Source: Roseovarius sp. UBA6167 (lineage in GTDB: Bacteria > Pseudomonadota > Alphaproteobacteria > Rhodobacterales > Rhodobacteraceae). Taken from it: a stretch of 47,765 bases of DNA. Position 1 is the stretch's first letter, and the number at the start of each line of letters is the position of its first letter. Positions 17,129 through 25,199 of this stretch are shown here, piece by piece. The notes below the pieces were generated by a model. It saw only the letters and a list, made by a program, of their open reading frames with translations, was not told where the DNA came from and searched no databases. Both the position numbers and the translations under genes were made by a program. Where the stretch lies: the NCBI GenBank assembly GCA_002428225.1, contig DIUD01000036.1, positions 1-47,765 of the forward strand. The letters are read 5' to 3'.

Positions 17129-17698
17129 GTGACGGAACGCGACGTGGCATCGACGATCGAGACGGCAGAGAGCGAGGACTGGGTGGCGTGCATGGCGCTC
17201 ATACGCGACGCGGCCGACGAGGCCGCCTTTGCCCGGCTCTTCGGCCATTTCGCGCCGCGCGTGAAGGCGTTTCTCATGCGCTCGGGGGCCGATGCCGCTC
17301 TGGCCGAGGAGGTGGCGCAGGACGTGATGGCGACGCTGTGGCGCAAGGCGCATCTGTTCGATCCCACCCGCGCCTCGGTGGCGACGTGGATTTTCACCAT
17401 CGCACGCAACCGGCGTATCGACGCGCTGCGGCGTGCCAGACGGCCCGAGCCCGAAGACCTGCCCTGGGGACCCGAGCCCGAGCCGGACCAGACCGAGGCG
17501 CTGGCGCTGCAACAGGAAAGCGCGGCCTTGGGGCGCGCGCTCGCCACGCTGCCCGATAAACAGCGCGTGCTGATCGAAAAGGCGTATTTCGGCGATCTCA
17601 GCCATTCCGAGATCGCCGAGCAGACCGGCCTGCCGCTCGGCACGATCAAATCCCGAATAAGACTGGCGCTCGATCGGCTGCGCCACGCAATGAAATGA
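17129..17698 (+). CDS. rpoE: ECF sigma factor RpoE (singlet-oxygen response type)
   Basis: A 189-residue group-IV sigma factor with region 2 (about residues 35-100: FARLFGHFAPRVKAFLMRSG, QDVMATLWRKAHLFD, WIFTIARNRRIDALRR) and region 4 (about 128-185: LPDKQRVLIEKAYFGDLSHSE, LPLGTIKSRIRLALDRLRH). In Rhodobacter sphaeroides this type answers singlet oxygen and is held by ChrR. The start is GTG at 17129, with AGAG-type purines just upstream. The ATG at 17113 belongs to another frame. The stop overlaps the chrR start as ATGA. The ECF11-like identity rests on sequence and the adjacent chrR. Confidence 0.92.
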   Translation: MTERDVASTIETAESEDWVACMALIRDAADEAAFARLFGHFAPRVKAFLMRSGADAALAEEVAQDVMATLWRKAHLFDPTRASVATWIFTIARNRRIDALRRARRPEPEDLPWGPEPEPDQTEALALQQESAALGRALATLPDKQRVLIEKAYFGDLSHSEIAEQTGLPLGTIKSRIRLALDRLRHAMK

Positions 17699-18351
17699 CG
17701 GCCATGACCACTATCGCGCACCATCCTACCGACGGCCTGCTGATGGCCTATTCCGCCGGGTCCCTGCCCGAGGCGTTCAGCCTGACCGTGGCCACGCATG
17801 TCTCGATGTGCGACGAATGCCGCGCGCGGCTGGGGGCCTTCGATACGCTCGGCGGCGCGCTTCTGGAGAAAGAGGCCGCGCCGATGGCCGGGGACAGCCT
17901 TGCCGCGACCGTGGCGCGCATTCGGGCGGGCGGCGAGAGGGTGCGCGAGTGGCCCCTCCCGCGCAAGGCGGGCGTCTTGCCCGCGCCGCTGTGCGATTAT
18001 GTCGGCGGCGATCTGGAGGCGGTGCGCTGGCGGCCTATCGGCATGGGCCTGAAACAGGCGATCCTGCCCACGGCCAGGGACGCGACCGCGCGGCTTCTGT
18101 TCATTCCGGCGGGTGCGGCGGTGCCCGGTCACGGCCATCGGGGGACAGAGCTGACCCTCGTGCTGCAAGGCGCGTTTCTCGACGCAACCGCGCGCTTTGG
18201 CCCCGGCGATATCGAGGTATCGAATGAAGATGTGACCCACACGCCGGTGGCCGATATCGGCGCCGATTGCATCTGCCTTGCCGCGACCGACGCGCCGCTG
18301 CGCTTTCGCACGCTGCTGCCGCGGCTGGCGCAGCCCTTTCTGCGGATCTGA
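17695..18351 (+). CDS. chrR: Anti-sigma factor ChrR (zinc-binding, cupin)
   Basis: A 218-residue ZAS-family anti-sigma factor that sequesters RpoE. The N-terminal anti-sigma domain has a conserved His near the start (AHHPTDG) and HVSMCDEC, giving the His/His/Cys/Cys zinc site with the same spacing as in R. sphaeroides ChrR. The C-terminal cupin-like domain has GHGHRGTELTLVLQG plus a later His, the second metal site needed to sense singlet oxygen. The ATG at 17695 overlaps the rpoE stop. A second in-frame ATG at 17704 gives MTTIAHHPTDG and is an equally good start. All key ligands are present, so the switch looks functional. Confidence 0.92.
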   Translation: MTAMTTIAHHPTDGLLMAYSAGSLPEAFSLTVATHVSMCDECRARLGAFDTLGGALLEKEAAPMAGDSLAATVARIRAGGERVREWPLPRKAGVLPAPLCDYVGGDLEAVRWRPIGMGLKQAILPTARDATARLLFIPAGAAVPGHGHRGTELTLVLQGAFLDATARFGPGDIEVSNEDVTHTPVADIGADCICLAATDAPLRFRTLLPRLAQPFLRI

Positions 18352-18414
18352 GACGGACAGCGCCCGGTGCCCGTTGCCGCGCCAGCGGAACAGGTCCGTC
18401 CGTCGGGCCGCGAT

Positions 18415-19527
18415 CTAGAGAACCGATGCGGGATCGACGCTCTCGATACCCAGCGCCTCGCCCACCGCGGCATAGGTCAGTTTGCCCGCATGGATGTTGA
18501 GACCGTCGAGCAGATGCGGATCATCGGCACATGCGCGTTTCCAGCCCTTCGAGGCCAGGGCCAGCATGAACGGCATTGTCGCGTTGCCCAGCGCCAGCGT
18601 CGAGGTCCGGGCAACGGCGCCGGGCATGTTGGCGACACAGTAATGCATGATCCCGTCCACCTCGTAGATCGGGTCGGCATGGGTGGTGGGGCGCGATGTC
18701 TCGAAGCAGCCGCCCTGGTCGATGGCCACATCGACGAGCGCCGCGCCGGGCTTCATCATTGCGAACTGCTCGCGGCGCACCAGCTTGGGCGCGGCGGCGC
18801 CGGGGATGAGCACCGCGCCGATCACCATGTCGGCCTGCGGCAGCAGTTCCTCCAGAAGACCCGCCGAGGAATAGCCCGTCTTGAACAGGCCACCGAACAC
18901 ATCGTCCAGATAGCGCAGCCGCGGCAGCGAGCGGTCGAGCACGGTGACATCCGCACCCATGCCCGCAGCGATGCGCGCCGCATGGGTGCCCACGACCCCG
19001 CCGCCGATCACGATCACGCGGGCAGGCCCCACCCCCGGCACGCCGCCCATCAGCACGCCGCGCCCGCCATTGGCCTTTTGCAGCGTCCAGGCGCCCATCT
19101 GCGGCGCGAGCCGCCCCGCCACCTCGGACATGGGCGCCAGCAGCGGCAGGCCGCCCGAACGGTCCGTGACCGTTTCATAGGCGATCGCCGTGCAGCCCGA
19201 GGCCAGCAGGTCGCGCGTCTGCGCCTCATCTGGCGCGAGGTGAAGATAGGTAAAGAGCACCTGCCCCTCGCGCAGCATCCTGCGCTCTTCGGCCTGCGGT
19301 TCCTTGACCTTGATCACCATATCCGCCTGCTCGAACACCTCTCTGGCGGTGTTGACGATGCGCGCGCCCGCCGCCTCGTAAGCGGCATCCTCAAAGCCCG
19401 CGCCACGCCCGGCACCGGATTGCACGATGACCTCGTGGCCCTGGCTCACGGCCTCCCGGGCCGCGATGGGAGTAAGGCCGACGCGGTATTCCTGTGGCTT
19501 GATCTCGGACGGACAACCGATTTTCAT
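18415..19527 (-). CDS. ald: Alanine dehydrogenase
   Basis: A 370-residue NAD-dependent enzyme interconverting L-alanine and pyruvate plus ammonia. The catalytic residues fall at the canonical positions: Lys75 in KVKEPQ and His96 in YLHLAPD. The Rossmann fingerprint is VIGGGVVGTHAAR near 175. The start MKIGCPSEIK has AAGGAGA upstream; a longer frame reaching 19608 is not conserved. No Lrp-type AldR regulator gene is adjacent. The gene converges with chrR, with 63 bases between the stops, and diverges from the FtsB-like gene. Confidence 0.95.
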   Translation of the reverse strand: MKIGCPSEIKPQEYRVGLTPIAAREAVSQGHEVIVQSGAGRGAGFEDAAYEAAGARIVNTAREVFEQADMVIKVKEPQAEERRMLREGQVLFTYLHLAPDEAQTRDLLASGCTAIAYETVTDRSGGLPLLAPMSEVAGRLAPQMGAWTLQKANGGRGVLMGGVPGVGPARVIVIGGGVVGTHAARIAAGMGADVTVLDRSLPRLRYLDDVFGGLFKTGYSSAGLLEELLPQADMVIGAVLIPGAAAPKLVRREQFAMMKPGAALVDVAIDQGGCFETSRPTTHADPIYEVDGIMHYCVANMPGAVARTSTLALGNATMPFMLALASKGWKRACADDPHLLDGLNIHAGKLTYAAVGEALGIESVDPASVL

Positions 19528-19752
19528 GTGAGTCTCCTTTTGCATCTCGTTGCCAACTGGCACATCCCGACAGGTGGCGAGGCTGCATCCCCGACAACAG
19601 CCTTGCAAGTCTGTGCCATTCCCTCATCGCCTGCAAGGACGGTTTGCCTTGCGCGGGCTGGCGGTCATGAAAAGGGATTCACAAATCTCCCCCCCTGTGT
19701 CATGATCGCCCCAAGGCGCCCCGAGAGGCGCAACCCGAGGCATGAGAGCACC

Positions 19753-20049
19753 ATGACCACAAGAAACACCGTCTGGGGGAGCCTTGCCGTGCTCTGCCTG
19801 GCCTTCTTTCTGGGGACCTACTTTACCTTTGCCGCGGTGCAGGGGGATTATGGCCTGTTCCGGCGCATCGAAATCGAAGCGCAAAGCGCCGAGTTGCGCG
19901 TGCAGCTTGCGCAACTGGAGGCCGAGGTGGCGCGGATGGAAATCCTGACCCGGCGGCTGTCGGATGACTTCCTCGATCTCGACCTGCTCGACGAGCAGGC
20001 CCGCGACGTGCTTGGCCTGTTGCGCGCGGATGAAATCGTGATCCGGTGA
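19753..20049 (+). CDS. FtsB/DivIC-type septum formation initiator
   Basis: A 98-residue bitopic membrane protein: a short cytoplasmic N-terminus, one membrane span at about residues 9-30 (SLAVLCLAFFLGTYFTFAAV), and then a coiled coil (ELRVQLAQLEAEVARMEILT) in the periplasm. This is the FtsB/DivIC architecture; FtsB bridges FtsL and FtsQ in the divisome. It sits directly upstream of pdhA, an arrangement common in Rhodobacterales. The reading frame is open far upstream (to 18367), but that part is antisense to ald. The start at 19753 fits the family length. Confidence 0.85.
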   Translation: MTTRNTVWGSLAVLCLAFFLGTYFTFAAVQGDYGLFRRIEIEAQSAELRVQLAQLEAEVARMEILTRRLSDDFLDLDLLDEQARDVLGLLRADEIVIR

Positions 20050-20122
20050 CACCGGAAATCACCCCGCAAATGACGCCACGGAAAATTCGCCCTCGCAACC
20101 GTCGCGGGATTGGTGTAGAAAT

Positions 20123-20140
20123 TGGTTTAGCGTTAAACCA
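20123..20140. promoter_or_regulatory. Palindromic operator candidate before pdhA
   Basis: TGGTTTA-GCGT-TAAACCA has perfect 7-bp arms and lies 27 bases before the pdhA ATG. A TTGGTG (20110-20115) and TTAAAC (20133-20138), 17 bases apart, could be a promoter whose -10 is covered by the palindrome. A TTTTT run follows, so a weak terminator for the FtsB-like gene is an alternative reading. Confidence 0.45.
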
Positions 20141-20167
20141 TTTTTGCCACCAAGGAGGAGCACCCGC

Positions 20168-21178
20168 ATGGCCCCCCGCAAAAGCGCCGCGAAACCAGAT
20201 GTTTCGGCCGACCAGCTCAAGCAATTTTACCGCGACATGTTGCTCATCCGCCGATTCGAGGAAAAGGCGGGGCAGCTTTACGGCATGGGGCTGATCGGTG
20301 GCTTCTGCCATCTCTATATCGGGCAGGAGGCCGTCGTCGTGGGCCTCGAGGCCGCCGCCGAGGAGGGCGACCGCCGCATCACCACCTATCGTGACCACGG
20401 CCACATGCTCGCCTGCGGGATGGACCCGCGCGGCATCATGGCCGAGCTGACCGGGCGCGAAGGCGGCTACAGCCGGGGCAAGGGCGGCTCGATGCACATG
20501 TTCTCGATCGAAAAGCGGTTCTATGGCGGCCATGGCATCGTCGGCGCGAACGTGCCGCTCGGCGCGGGGCTGGCCTTTGCCGACAGATACCTTGGCAATG
20601 ACCGCGTGACGTTCACCTATTTCGGCGAGGGTGCGGCCAACCAGGGACAGGTCTATGAGACCTTCAACATGGCGGCCCTCTGGGCGCTGCCGGTGATCTT
20701 CGTGATCGAGAACAACCAGTATGCCATGGGCACGGCGCAGAAACGCTCGACCTCGACCCCCGACATCTACACCCGCGGCGCCGCCTTCGGCATCCCCGGC
20801 GAGGCGGTGGACGGCATGGACGTGCTCGCCGTCAAGGCGGCCGGCGACAAGGCCGTGGCGCATTGCCGCGCGGGCAAGGGGCCGTATATCCTCGAGATCA
20901 AGACCTACCGCTATCGCGGCCATTCGATGTCGGACCCGGCCAAGTATCGCACCCGCGAGGAGGTCCAGAAGATGCGCGAGGAAAAGGACGCCATCGAGCA
21001 TGTGCGCGACCTCATGCTGTCGGGCGGCCATGCCACCGAGGACGACCTCAAGGCCATCGACAGGGAGATCAAGGACATCGTGAACAAGGCGGCCGATTTC
21101 GCCAGGGAAAGCCCCGAGCCTGCGCCCGAAGAGCTCTGGACCGACATCATCGCCGACGTGGCGCCGCGGACCGCCTGA
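20168..21178 (+). CDS. pdhA: Pyruvate dehydrogenase E1 alpha subunit
   Basis: A 336-residue alpha subunit of the thiamine-diphosphate-dependent E1 component, which decarboxylates pyruvate. The ThDP/Mg motif is the modified GEGAANQGQVYE stretch with downstream VIENNQYAMGT. Other landmarks are LIRRFEEKAGQLYGMG, YRDHGHMLACG, GKGGSMHMF and YRYRGHSMSDPAKYR. The start MAPRKSAAK follows a near-perfect AAGGAGGAG. It is the first gene of pdhABC, with 15 bases to pdhB. A very long open frame on the opposite strand is a compositional shadow. Confidence 0.97.
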   Translation: MAPRKSAAKPDVSADQLKQFYRDMLLIRRFEEKAGQLYGMGLIGGFCHLYIGQEAVVVGLEAAAEEGDRRITTYRDHGHMLACGMDPRGIMAELTGREGGYSRGKGGSMHMFSIEKRFYGGHGIVGANVPLGAGLAFADRYLGNDRVTFTYFGEGAANQGQVYETFNMAALWALPVIFVIENNQYAMGTAQKRSTSTPDIYTRGAAFGIPGEAVDGMDVLAVKAAGDKAVAHCRAGKGPYILEIKTYRYRGHSMSDPAKYRTREEVQKMREEKDAIEHVRDLMLSGGHATEDDLKAIDREIKDIVNKAADFARESPEPAPEELWTDIIADVAPRTA

Positions 21179-21193
21179 GGAGGAGAGACGACA

Positions 21194-21440
21194 ATGGCAA
21201 CCGAAATTCTCATGCCCGCCCTCTCGCCGACGATGGAGGAGGGCACGCTCGCCAAATGGCTGGTCAGCGAAGGCGACAGCGTCAAGGCCGGTGACATCAT
21301 CGCCGAGATCGAGACCGACAAGGCAACGATGGAGTTCGAGGCGGTGGACGAGGGCACCATCGGCAAGCTGCTGGTGGCCGAGGGCACCGAGGGCGTGAAG
21401 GTCAACACGCCCATCGCCGTGCTGCTCGAAGAGGGCGAGG
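21194..21440 (+). repeat. Direct repeat, copy 1: lipoyl domain coding region of pdhB
   Basis: About 245 bases that match the start of pdhC at roughly nine positions in ten by eye, including silent sites. The best stretch is a run of about 50 identical bases near the end of the domain. This points to recent duplication or ongoing gene conversion. Confidence 0.75.
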
Positions 21441-22561
21441 ATGCCTCCGACATGGCCGCGGCCCCTGCCCCGCAAGCGCGCGAGAACAAGGCAGAGACCC
21501 CGAAATCCGCCCCGGCACAGGCCAAGGCCCCGGCAGCCCCCCAATCCGACACCAGCCCCGATTGGCCCGAGGGCACCGAGACCGAGAAAAAGACCGTGCG
21601 CGAGGCCCTCAACGCCGCCATGGCCGAGGAAATGCGCCGCGACGACACGGTGTTCATCATGGGCGAGGAGGTCGCCGAGTATCAGGGCGCCTACAAGATC
21701 ACCCAGAACCTGCTGGATGAGTTCGGCGCGAAACGCGTGATCGACACGCCGATTACCGAGCACGGCTTTGCCGGCATCGGCGTCGGCGCGTCCTGGGGGG
21801 GCTTGCGGCCCATCGTCGAATTCATGACCTGGAATTTTGCCATGCAGGCGATAGACCAGATCGTCAATTCCGCAGCCAAGACGCTCTACATGTCCGGCGG
21901 CCAGTTGAACAGCCCGATCGTCTTTCGTGGCCCCAACGGGGCGGCGGCGCGCGTGGCGGCCCAGCACAGCCAGGATTACGCCGCCTGGTATGCGCAGGTG
22001 CCGGGGCTGCGCGTGGTCCAGCCCTATTCGGCGGCCTGCGCCAAGGGCCTTTTGAAAACCGCGATCCGCGATCCCAACCCGGTCGTGTTCCTGGAGAACG
22101 AGATCCTCTATGGCCGTTCCTTCGAGGTGCCGAAACTCGACGATTTCACCATTCCGTTCGGCAAGGCCAGGACCTGGCGCGAGGGCACGGATGTGACCAT
22201 CGTCAGCTTTGGCATCGGCATGACCTATGCGCTGGAGGCCGCCGACAAGCTGGCCGAAGACGGGATCAGCGCCGAGGTGATCGACCTGCGCACGCTGCGC
22301 CCGATGGATACCGACACGGTGATCGCGAGCGTGATGAAAACCAACCGTTGCGTGACCGTGGAAGAGGGCTGGCCGGTCGGCTCGATCGGCAACCATATCT
22401 CGGCGGTGCTGATGGAGCGCGCCTTCGACTGGCTCGACGCGCCGGTCATCAACTGCACCGGCAAGGACGTGCCCATGCCCTACGCGGCCAATCTGGAAAA
22501 GCTGGCGCTGACATCGACCCAAGAGGTGATCGACGCCGTGCGCCAAGTGACCTACCGGTAA
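21194..22561 (+). CDS. pdhB: Pyruvate dehydrogenase E1 beta subunit with N-terminal lipoyl domain
   Basis: A 455-residue protein fusing a lipoyl domain (residues 1-80, lipoyl Lys43 in ETDKATME) through an Ala/Pro/Lys linker to E1 beta (from about 130, starting KKTVREALNAAMAEEMRRD). E1 beta landmarks are FIMGEEVAEYQGAYKIT, FRGPNGAAARVAAQHSQ and VTVEEGWPVGSIG. The extra lipoyl domain is a known alphaproteobacterial trait. It adds acyl-carrying arms to the complex. The domain is nearly identical, even in DNA, to the one in pdhC. It lies between pdhA and pdhC with short gaps and good Shine-Dalgarno sequences. Confidence 0.97.
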   Translation: MATEILMPALSPTMEEGTLAKWLVSEGDSVKAGDIIAEIETDKATMEFEAVDEGTIGKLLVAEGTEGVKVNTPIAVLLEEGEDASDMAAAPAPQARENKAETPKSAPAQAKAPAAPQSDTSPDWPEGTETEKKTVREALNAAMAEEMRRDDTVFIMGEEVAEYQGAYKITQNLLDEFGAKRVIDTPITEHGFAGIGVGASWGGLRPIVEFMTWNFAMQAIDQIVNSAAKTLYMSGGQLNSPIVFRGPNGAAARVAAQHSQDYAAWYAQVPGLRVVQPYSAACAKGLLKTAIRDPNPVVFLENEILYGRSFEVPKLDDFTIPFGKARTWREGTDVTIVSFGIGMTYALEAADKLAEDGISAEVIDLRTLRPMDTDTVIASVMKTNRCVTVEEGWPVGSIGNHISAVLMERAFDWLDAPVINCTGKDVPMPYAANLEKLALTSTQEVIDAVRQVTYR

Positions 22562-22571
22562 GGAGAGCGCC

Positions 22572-22818
22572 ATGCCGACCGAAATTCTCATGCCCGCCCT
22601 CTCGCCCACGATGGAAGAGGGTTCGCTTGCCAAATGGCATGTCAAGGAGGGCGACAGCGTCAAGGCTGGCGATATCCTCGCCGAGATCGAGACCGACAAG
22701 GCGACGATGGAATTCGAGGCGGTGGACGAGGGCGTTATCGGCAAGCTGCTGGTGGCCGAGGGCACCGAGGGCGTGAAGGTCAACACCCCCATCGCCGTGC
22801 TGCTCGAGGAGGGCGAAA
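22572..22818 (+). repeat. Direct repeat, copy 2: lipoyl domain coding region of pdhC
   Basis: Second copy of the lipoyl-domain repeat, 1378 bases downstream of the first and in the same orientation. Recombination between the copies would fuse the pdhB lipoyl domain to the rest of pdhC and delete E1 beta. Confidence 0.75.
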
Positions 22819-23906
22819 GCATGGATGACATCGAATCCGGCGCGGCAAGCCCCCCGAAACAAGCCAACAAGGCTGCAGCCGCCAAAGATGAGACAGCGAC
22901 AGCCGAAGGCTCCGGTTCCGGTTCCGGTTCCGGTTCCGGTTCCGGTTCCGGCAAGACTGCACCCGCCGCGCCCCGAAACGACAAGGGAGAGCGCGTCTTC
23001 GCCTCGCCGCTCGCCCGGCGCATCGCCGCGGAAAAGGGGCTCGACCTCACTCGGATCACGGGCTCCGGCCCGCATGGCCGCATCGTGCGCGCGGATGTGG
23101 AGGGGGCAGAACCCGCCACCGCCGGCGAGGCCGCCAAACCGGCAGACAAGGCCCCTGCCCCCACAGCGCCGTCCGGCCCCTCCGCCGATGCGGTCATGGC
23201 CATGTACGAGGGCCGCGAGTATCAGGAGGTCAAGCTCGACGGGATGCGCCGCACCATCGCCGCGCGCCTGACCGAGGCCAAGCAGACCGTGCCGCATTTC
23301 TACCTGCGCCGCGAAATCCGTCTGGATGCGCTGTTGAAATTCCGCGCCGAGCTGCACGCCCGGCTCGAGCCGCGCGGCGTCAAGCTGTCGGTCAACGATT
23401 TCATCATCAAGGCCTGCGCGCAGGCGCTTCAGGCGGTGCCCGATGCCAATGCCGTCTGGGCGGGTGACAGGGTGCTCAGGCTCAAACCGTCAGACGTGGC
23501 CGTGGCCGTGGCCATCGAGGGGGGGCTGTTCACGCCGGTGCTGAAGGATGCCGAGATGAAATCGCTCTCGGCGCTCTCGGCCGAGATGAAGGACCTCGCC
23601 AGGCGCGCCCGCGACCGCAAGCTGGCCCCCCACGAATACCAGGGCGGCACGTTCGCCATTTCCAACCTCGGCATGTTCGGGATCGAGAATTTCGACGCCG
23701 TCATCAACCCGCCGCACGGCGCGATCCTCGCGGTCGGCGCGGCGCTGAAAAAGCCGGTGGTGGGCAAGGATGGCGCGTTGACCGTGGCCACCGTCATGTC
23801 GGTCACGCTCTCGGTGGATCACCGGGTGATCGACGGCGCGCTTGGCGCGAAGCTGCTGCAACAGATCGTCGAGAACCTCGAGAACCCGATGGCGATGCTG
23901 GCCTGA
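22572..23906 (+). CDS. pdhC: Pyruvate dehydrogenase E2, dihydrolipoamide acetyltransferase
   Basis: A 444-residue E2 core protein that transfers the acetyl group to CoA. It has one lipoyl domain (1-80, Lys43) and a linker with seven Ser-Gly repeats. The peripheral-subunit-binding domain lies at about 138-172 (ASPLARRIAAEKGLDLTRI, GSGPHGRI). The catalytic domain starts near 215 and ends with the active-site motif DHRVIDGA. The gene for E3 (lipoamide dehydrogenase) does not follow; the next genes are on the other strand, so E3 is encoded elsewhere. The start MPTEILMPALSP has AGGAGAGCGCC upstream. Confidence 0.97.
   Translation: MPTEILMPALSPTMEEGSLAKWHVKEGDSVKAGDILAEIETDKATMEFEAVDEGVIGKLLVAEGTEGVKVNTPIAVLLEEGESMDDIESGAASPPKQANKAAAAKDETATAEGSGSGSGSGSGSGSGKTAPAAPRNDKGERVFASPLARRIAAEKGLDLTRITGSGPHGRIVRADVEGAEPATAGEAAKPADKAPAPTAPSGPSADAVMAMYEGREYQEVKLDGMRRTIAARLTEAKQTVPHFYLRREIRLDALLKFRAELHARLEPRGVKLSVNDFIIKACAQALQAVPDANAVWAGDRVLRLKPSDVAVAVAIEGGLFTPVLKDAEMKSLSALSAEMKDLARRARDRKLAPHEYQGGTFAISNLGMFGIENFDAVINPPHGAILAVGAALKKPVVGKDGALTVATVMSVTLSVDHRVIDGALGAKLLQQIVENLENPMAMLA
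22911..22952 (+). repeat. TCCGGT hexamer repeat in pdhC linker
   Basis: Six TCCGGT units plus a final TCCGGC encode seven Ser-Gly pairs. The units are identical at the DNA level, so copy number could vary by slippage without shifting the frame, changing only linker length. Confidence 0.9.
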
Positions 23907-23927
23907 CAGGTGGCCCTTGCCCTGCAC

Positions 23928-23955
23928 GTCGCGCCCCGGGCGCGGGGTGCGCGAC
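23928..23955. terminator. GC-rich hairpin between convergent pdhC and LMWP genes
   Basis: Outer arms GTCGCGC/GCGCGAC enclose an inner CCCG/CGGG pairing with a small bulge, 22 bases past pdhC. There is no T-run on either strand. It may act as a bidirectional transcription barrier, but termination is uncertain. Confidence 0.4.
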
Positions 23956-24053
23956 AATGTGTGCGGTTGATCGGCCTGTGCACCCTTGCCAGCCCCGGAA
24001 GATCGGCGTTTGAACGGGCGTGTCCTTCCCGGCGGCGCCGGGCGGCGATGCTC

Positions 24054-24530
24054 TCAACAAGGTGTCGGCGCGGTATCCTTCCCGGATGGGCCCCAACGCT
24101 CGGTCATGTGGTCGATGATCTGGTCGCGGGCCTGGCGATAGGCATCGAGCCGCGCCTGGCGCGCCTGCACAGGCCCGGTCGGGTCCATGATCGGCCAGTA
24201 AACGACCTCGAGGTGAAAGAACCGCGTCAGTTCGAGCGCGCGGCGATGGCTGGCCGGGCTCAGCGCGACGATCAGATCGAAGGATGACAGGTCATCGCCC
24301 CATTCTTCCATCTCGTCGAAGCTGCGCGCGCGGTGGCGCTCGAGTTCGACCCCGATCTCGCGGCAGACGGCGATGGAAAAGCCGTCTATTTCCATGTCGC
24401 TCGTGACGCCCGCCGATTGCACATAGGTGTCGGCGCCATAGAATTTCTTCATGATCCCTTCGGCCATGGGCGAGCGCACGGCGTTGTGATCGCAGCAGAA
24501 CAGCACCGATTGCGGAAGCCGCTGGGGCAT
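24054..24530 (-). CDS. Low-molecular-weight phosphotyrosine phosphatase family protein
   Basis: A 158-residue cytoplasmic protein of the LMW-PTP/arsenate reductase fold. The active-site loop is CDHNAVRS: Cys13 and Arg19 form the C-x5-R signature, followed by Ser20. A late WPIMDPTG carries the expected general-acid Asp. The substrate is unknown; the fold serves both phosphatases and thiol-dependent arsenate reductases. The start MPQRLPQSVLFCC places the loop at the usual distance from the N-terminus. It follows the UPF0262 gene by four bases, so the two are probably co-transcribed. Confidence 0.85.
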   Translation of the reverse strand: MPQRLPQSVLFCCDHNAVRSPMAEGIMKKFYGADTYVQSAGVTSDMEIDGFSIAVCREIGVELERHRARSFDEMEEWGDDLSSFDLIVALSPASHRRALELTRFFHLEVVYWPIMDPTGPVQARQARLDAYRQARDQIIDHMTERWGPSGKDTAPTPC

Positions 24531-24534
24531 GTGC

Positions 24535-25014
24535 TCACCCCCCGAAATGCAGCACGCAGATGAGGGTGAACAGACGGCGCGCGGTATCGGAATCGACTTC
24601 GGCCTTGCCCTCGAGACGTTCCTCGAGGACACGTGCGCCTTCGTTGTGGATGCCGCGCCGGGCCATGTCGATGGTCTCGATCTGCGAGGGAGGCATGTTC
24701 CTGACCGCGTCGAAATAGCTTTCGCAGATGGCCCAGTAATCCTTGACCACCTGCCTGAAGGGCGACAGCGACAGGTGAAACTCGGCTGCGGGCCGGTCGT
24801 CCTCGGTGCGGATGTCGAAGACGAGGCGTTTCTCGCGGATGGCAAGACCCACGCGATAGGGGCCCGGCGGCACTTCGCGCCCGTCGCGTGCAGGCAGGGC
24901 AAAGCTGTTCTGCTCGATCAGGTCATACATCGCCACCTTGCGCTCCTGCTCGATCTCGGGCGTGGGCGGCGGCAGGTTGGCGTCATCGAGTTCGATATGG
25001 CTGATGCGGCTCAT
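24535..25014 (-). CDS. UPF0262 family protein
   Basis: A 159-residue conserved alphaproteobacterial protein of unknown function (UPF0262). The N-terminus SRISHIELDD, the PPPTPEIEQERKVAMYDLIE helix, the FALPARDG stretch and the SPFRQVVKDYWAICESYFDA segment match the family. It is charged and soluble, with no membrane span or signal. I chose MSRISHIELDD at 25014; an ATG at 25026 adds four residues, and neither has a convincing Shine-Dalgarno. The LMW-phosphatase gene follows at once. In relatives this pair often stands between hisD and infA, and neither is present here. Confidence 0.82.
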   Translation of the reverse strand: MSRISHIELDDANLPPPTPEIEQERKVAMYDLIEQNSFALPARDGREVPPGPYRVGLAIREKRLVFDIRTEDDRPAAEFHLSLSPFRQVVKDYWAICESYFDAVRNMPPSQIETIDMARRGIHNEGARVLEERLEGKAEVDSDTARRLFTLICVLHFGG

Positions 25015-25164
25015 GGGCTGATTCATCCGGGCTGTTCGCACCCGTCTCTACCCCACAGGCTCACTGCCGGCAATCGGACGGGACAAAATGCGCAGGCGGG
25101 TCACCCCTGTGCAACCCGATGCCGCGGGATGGCCTTATTTTTTGTCCCGCGGGGCATAGTATTG

Positions 25165-25199
25165 CCTCGATCGAATGGCATATTGTTAACAGATCGAGG
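25165..25199. promoter_or_regulatory. Inverted repeat upstream of capsule export genes
   Basis: CCTCGATC (25165-25172) and GATCGAGG (25192-25199) are perfect 8-bp arms around a 19-base AT-rich spacer containing TGTTAACA. A TAATAC follows at once. The arrangement suits a dimeric regulator binding near the promoter of the kpsT-like gene; an RNA hairpin is also possible. Confidence 0.4.

Noticed and set aside
17113..17559. Alternative ATG frame inside rpoE
   Set aside because: Gives an Arg/Gly-rich protein in the wrong frame; the GTG frame gives a clear ECF sigma factor.
18352..18400. GACGGAC/GTCCGTC arms as a terminator between chrR and ald
   Set aside because: The 35-base spacer and absence of a T-run make it a weak candidate.
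19823..23203. 1126-codon open frame on the minus strand
   Set aside because: It lies exactly antisense to pdhA-pdhB-pdhC, is rich in His, Arg, Gly and Asp as GC-rich shadows are, and has no recognisable domain.
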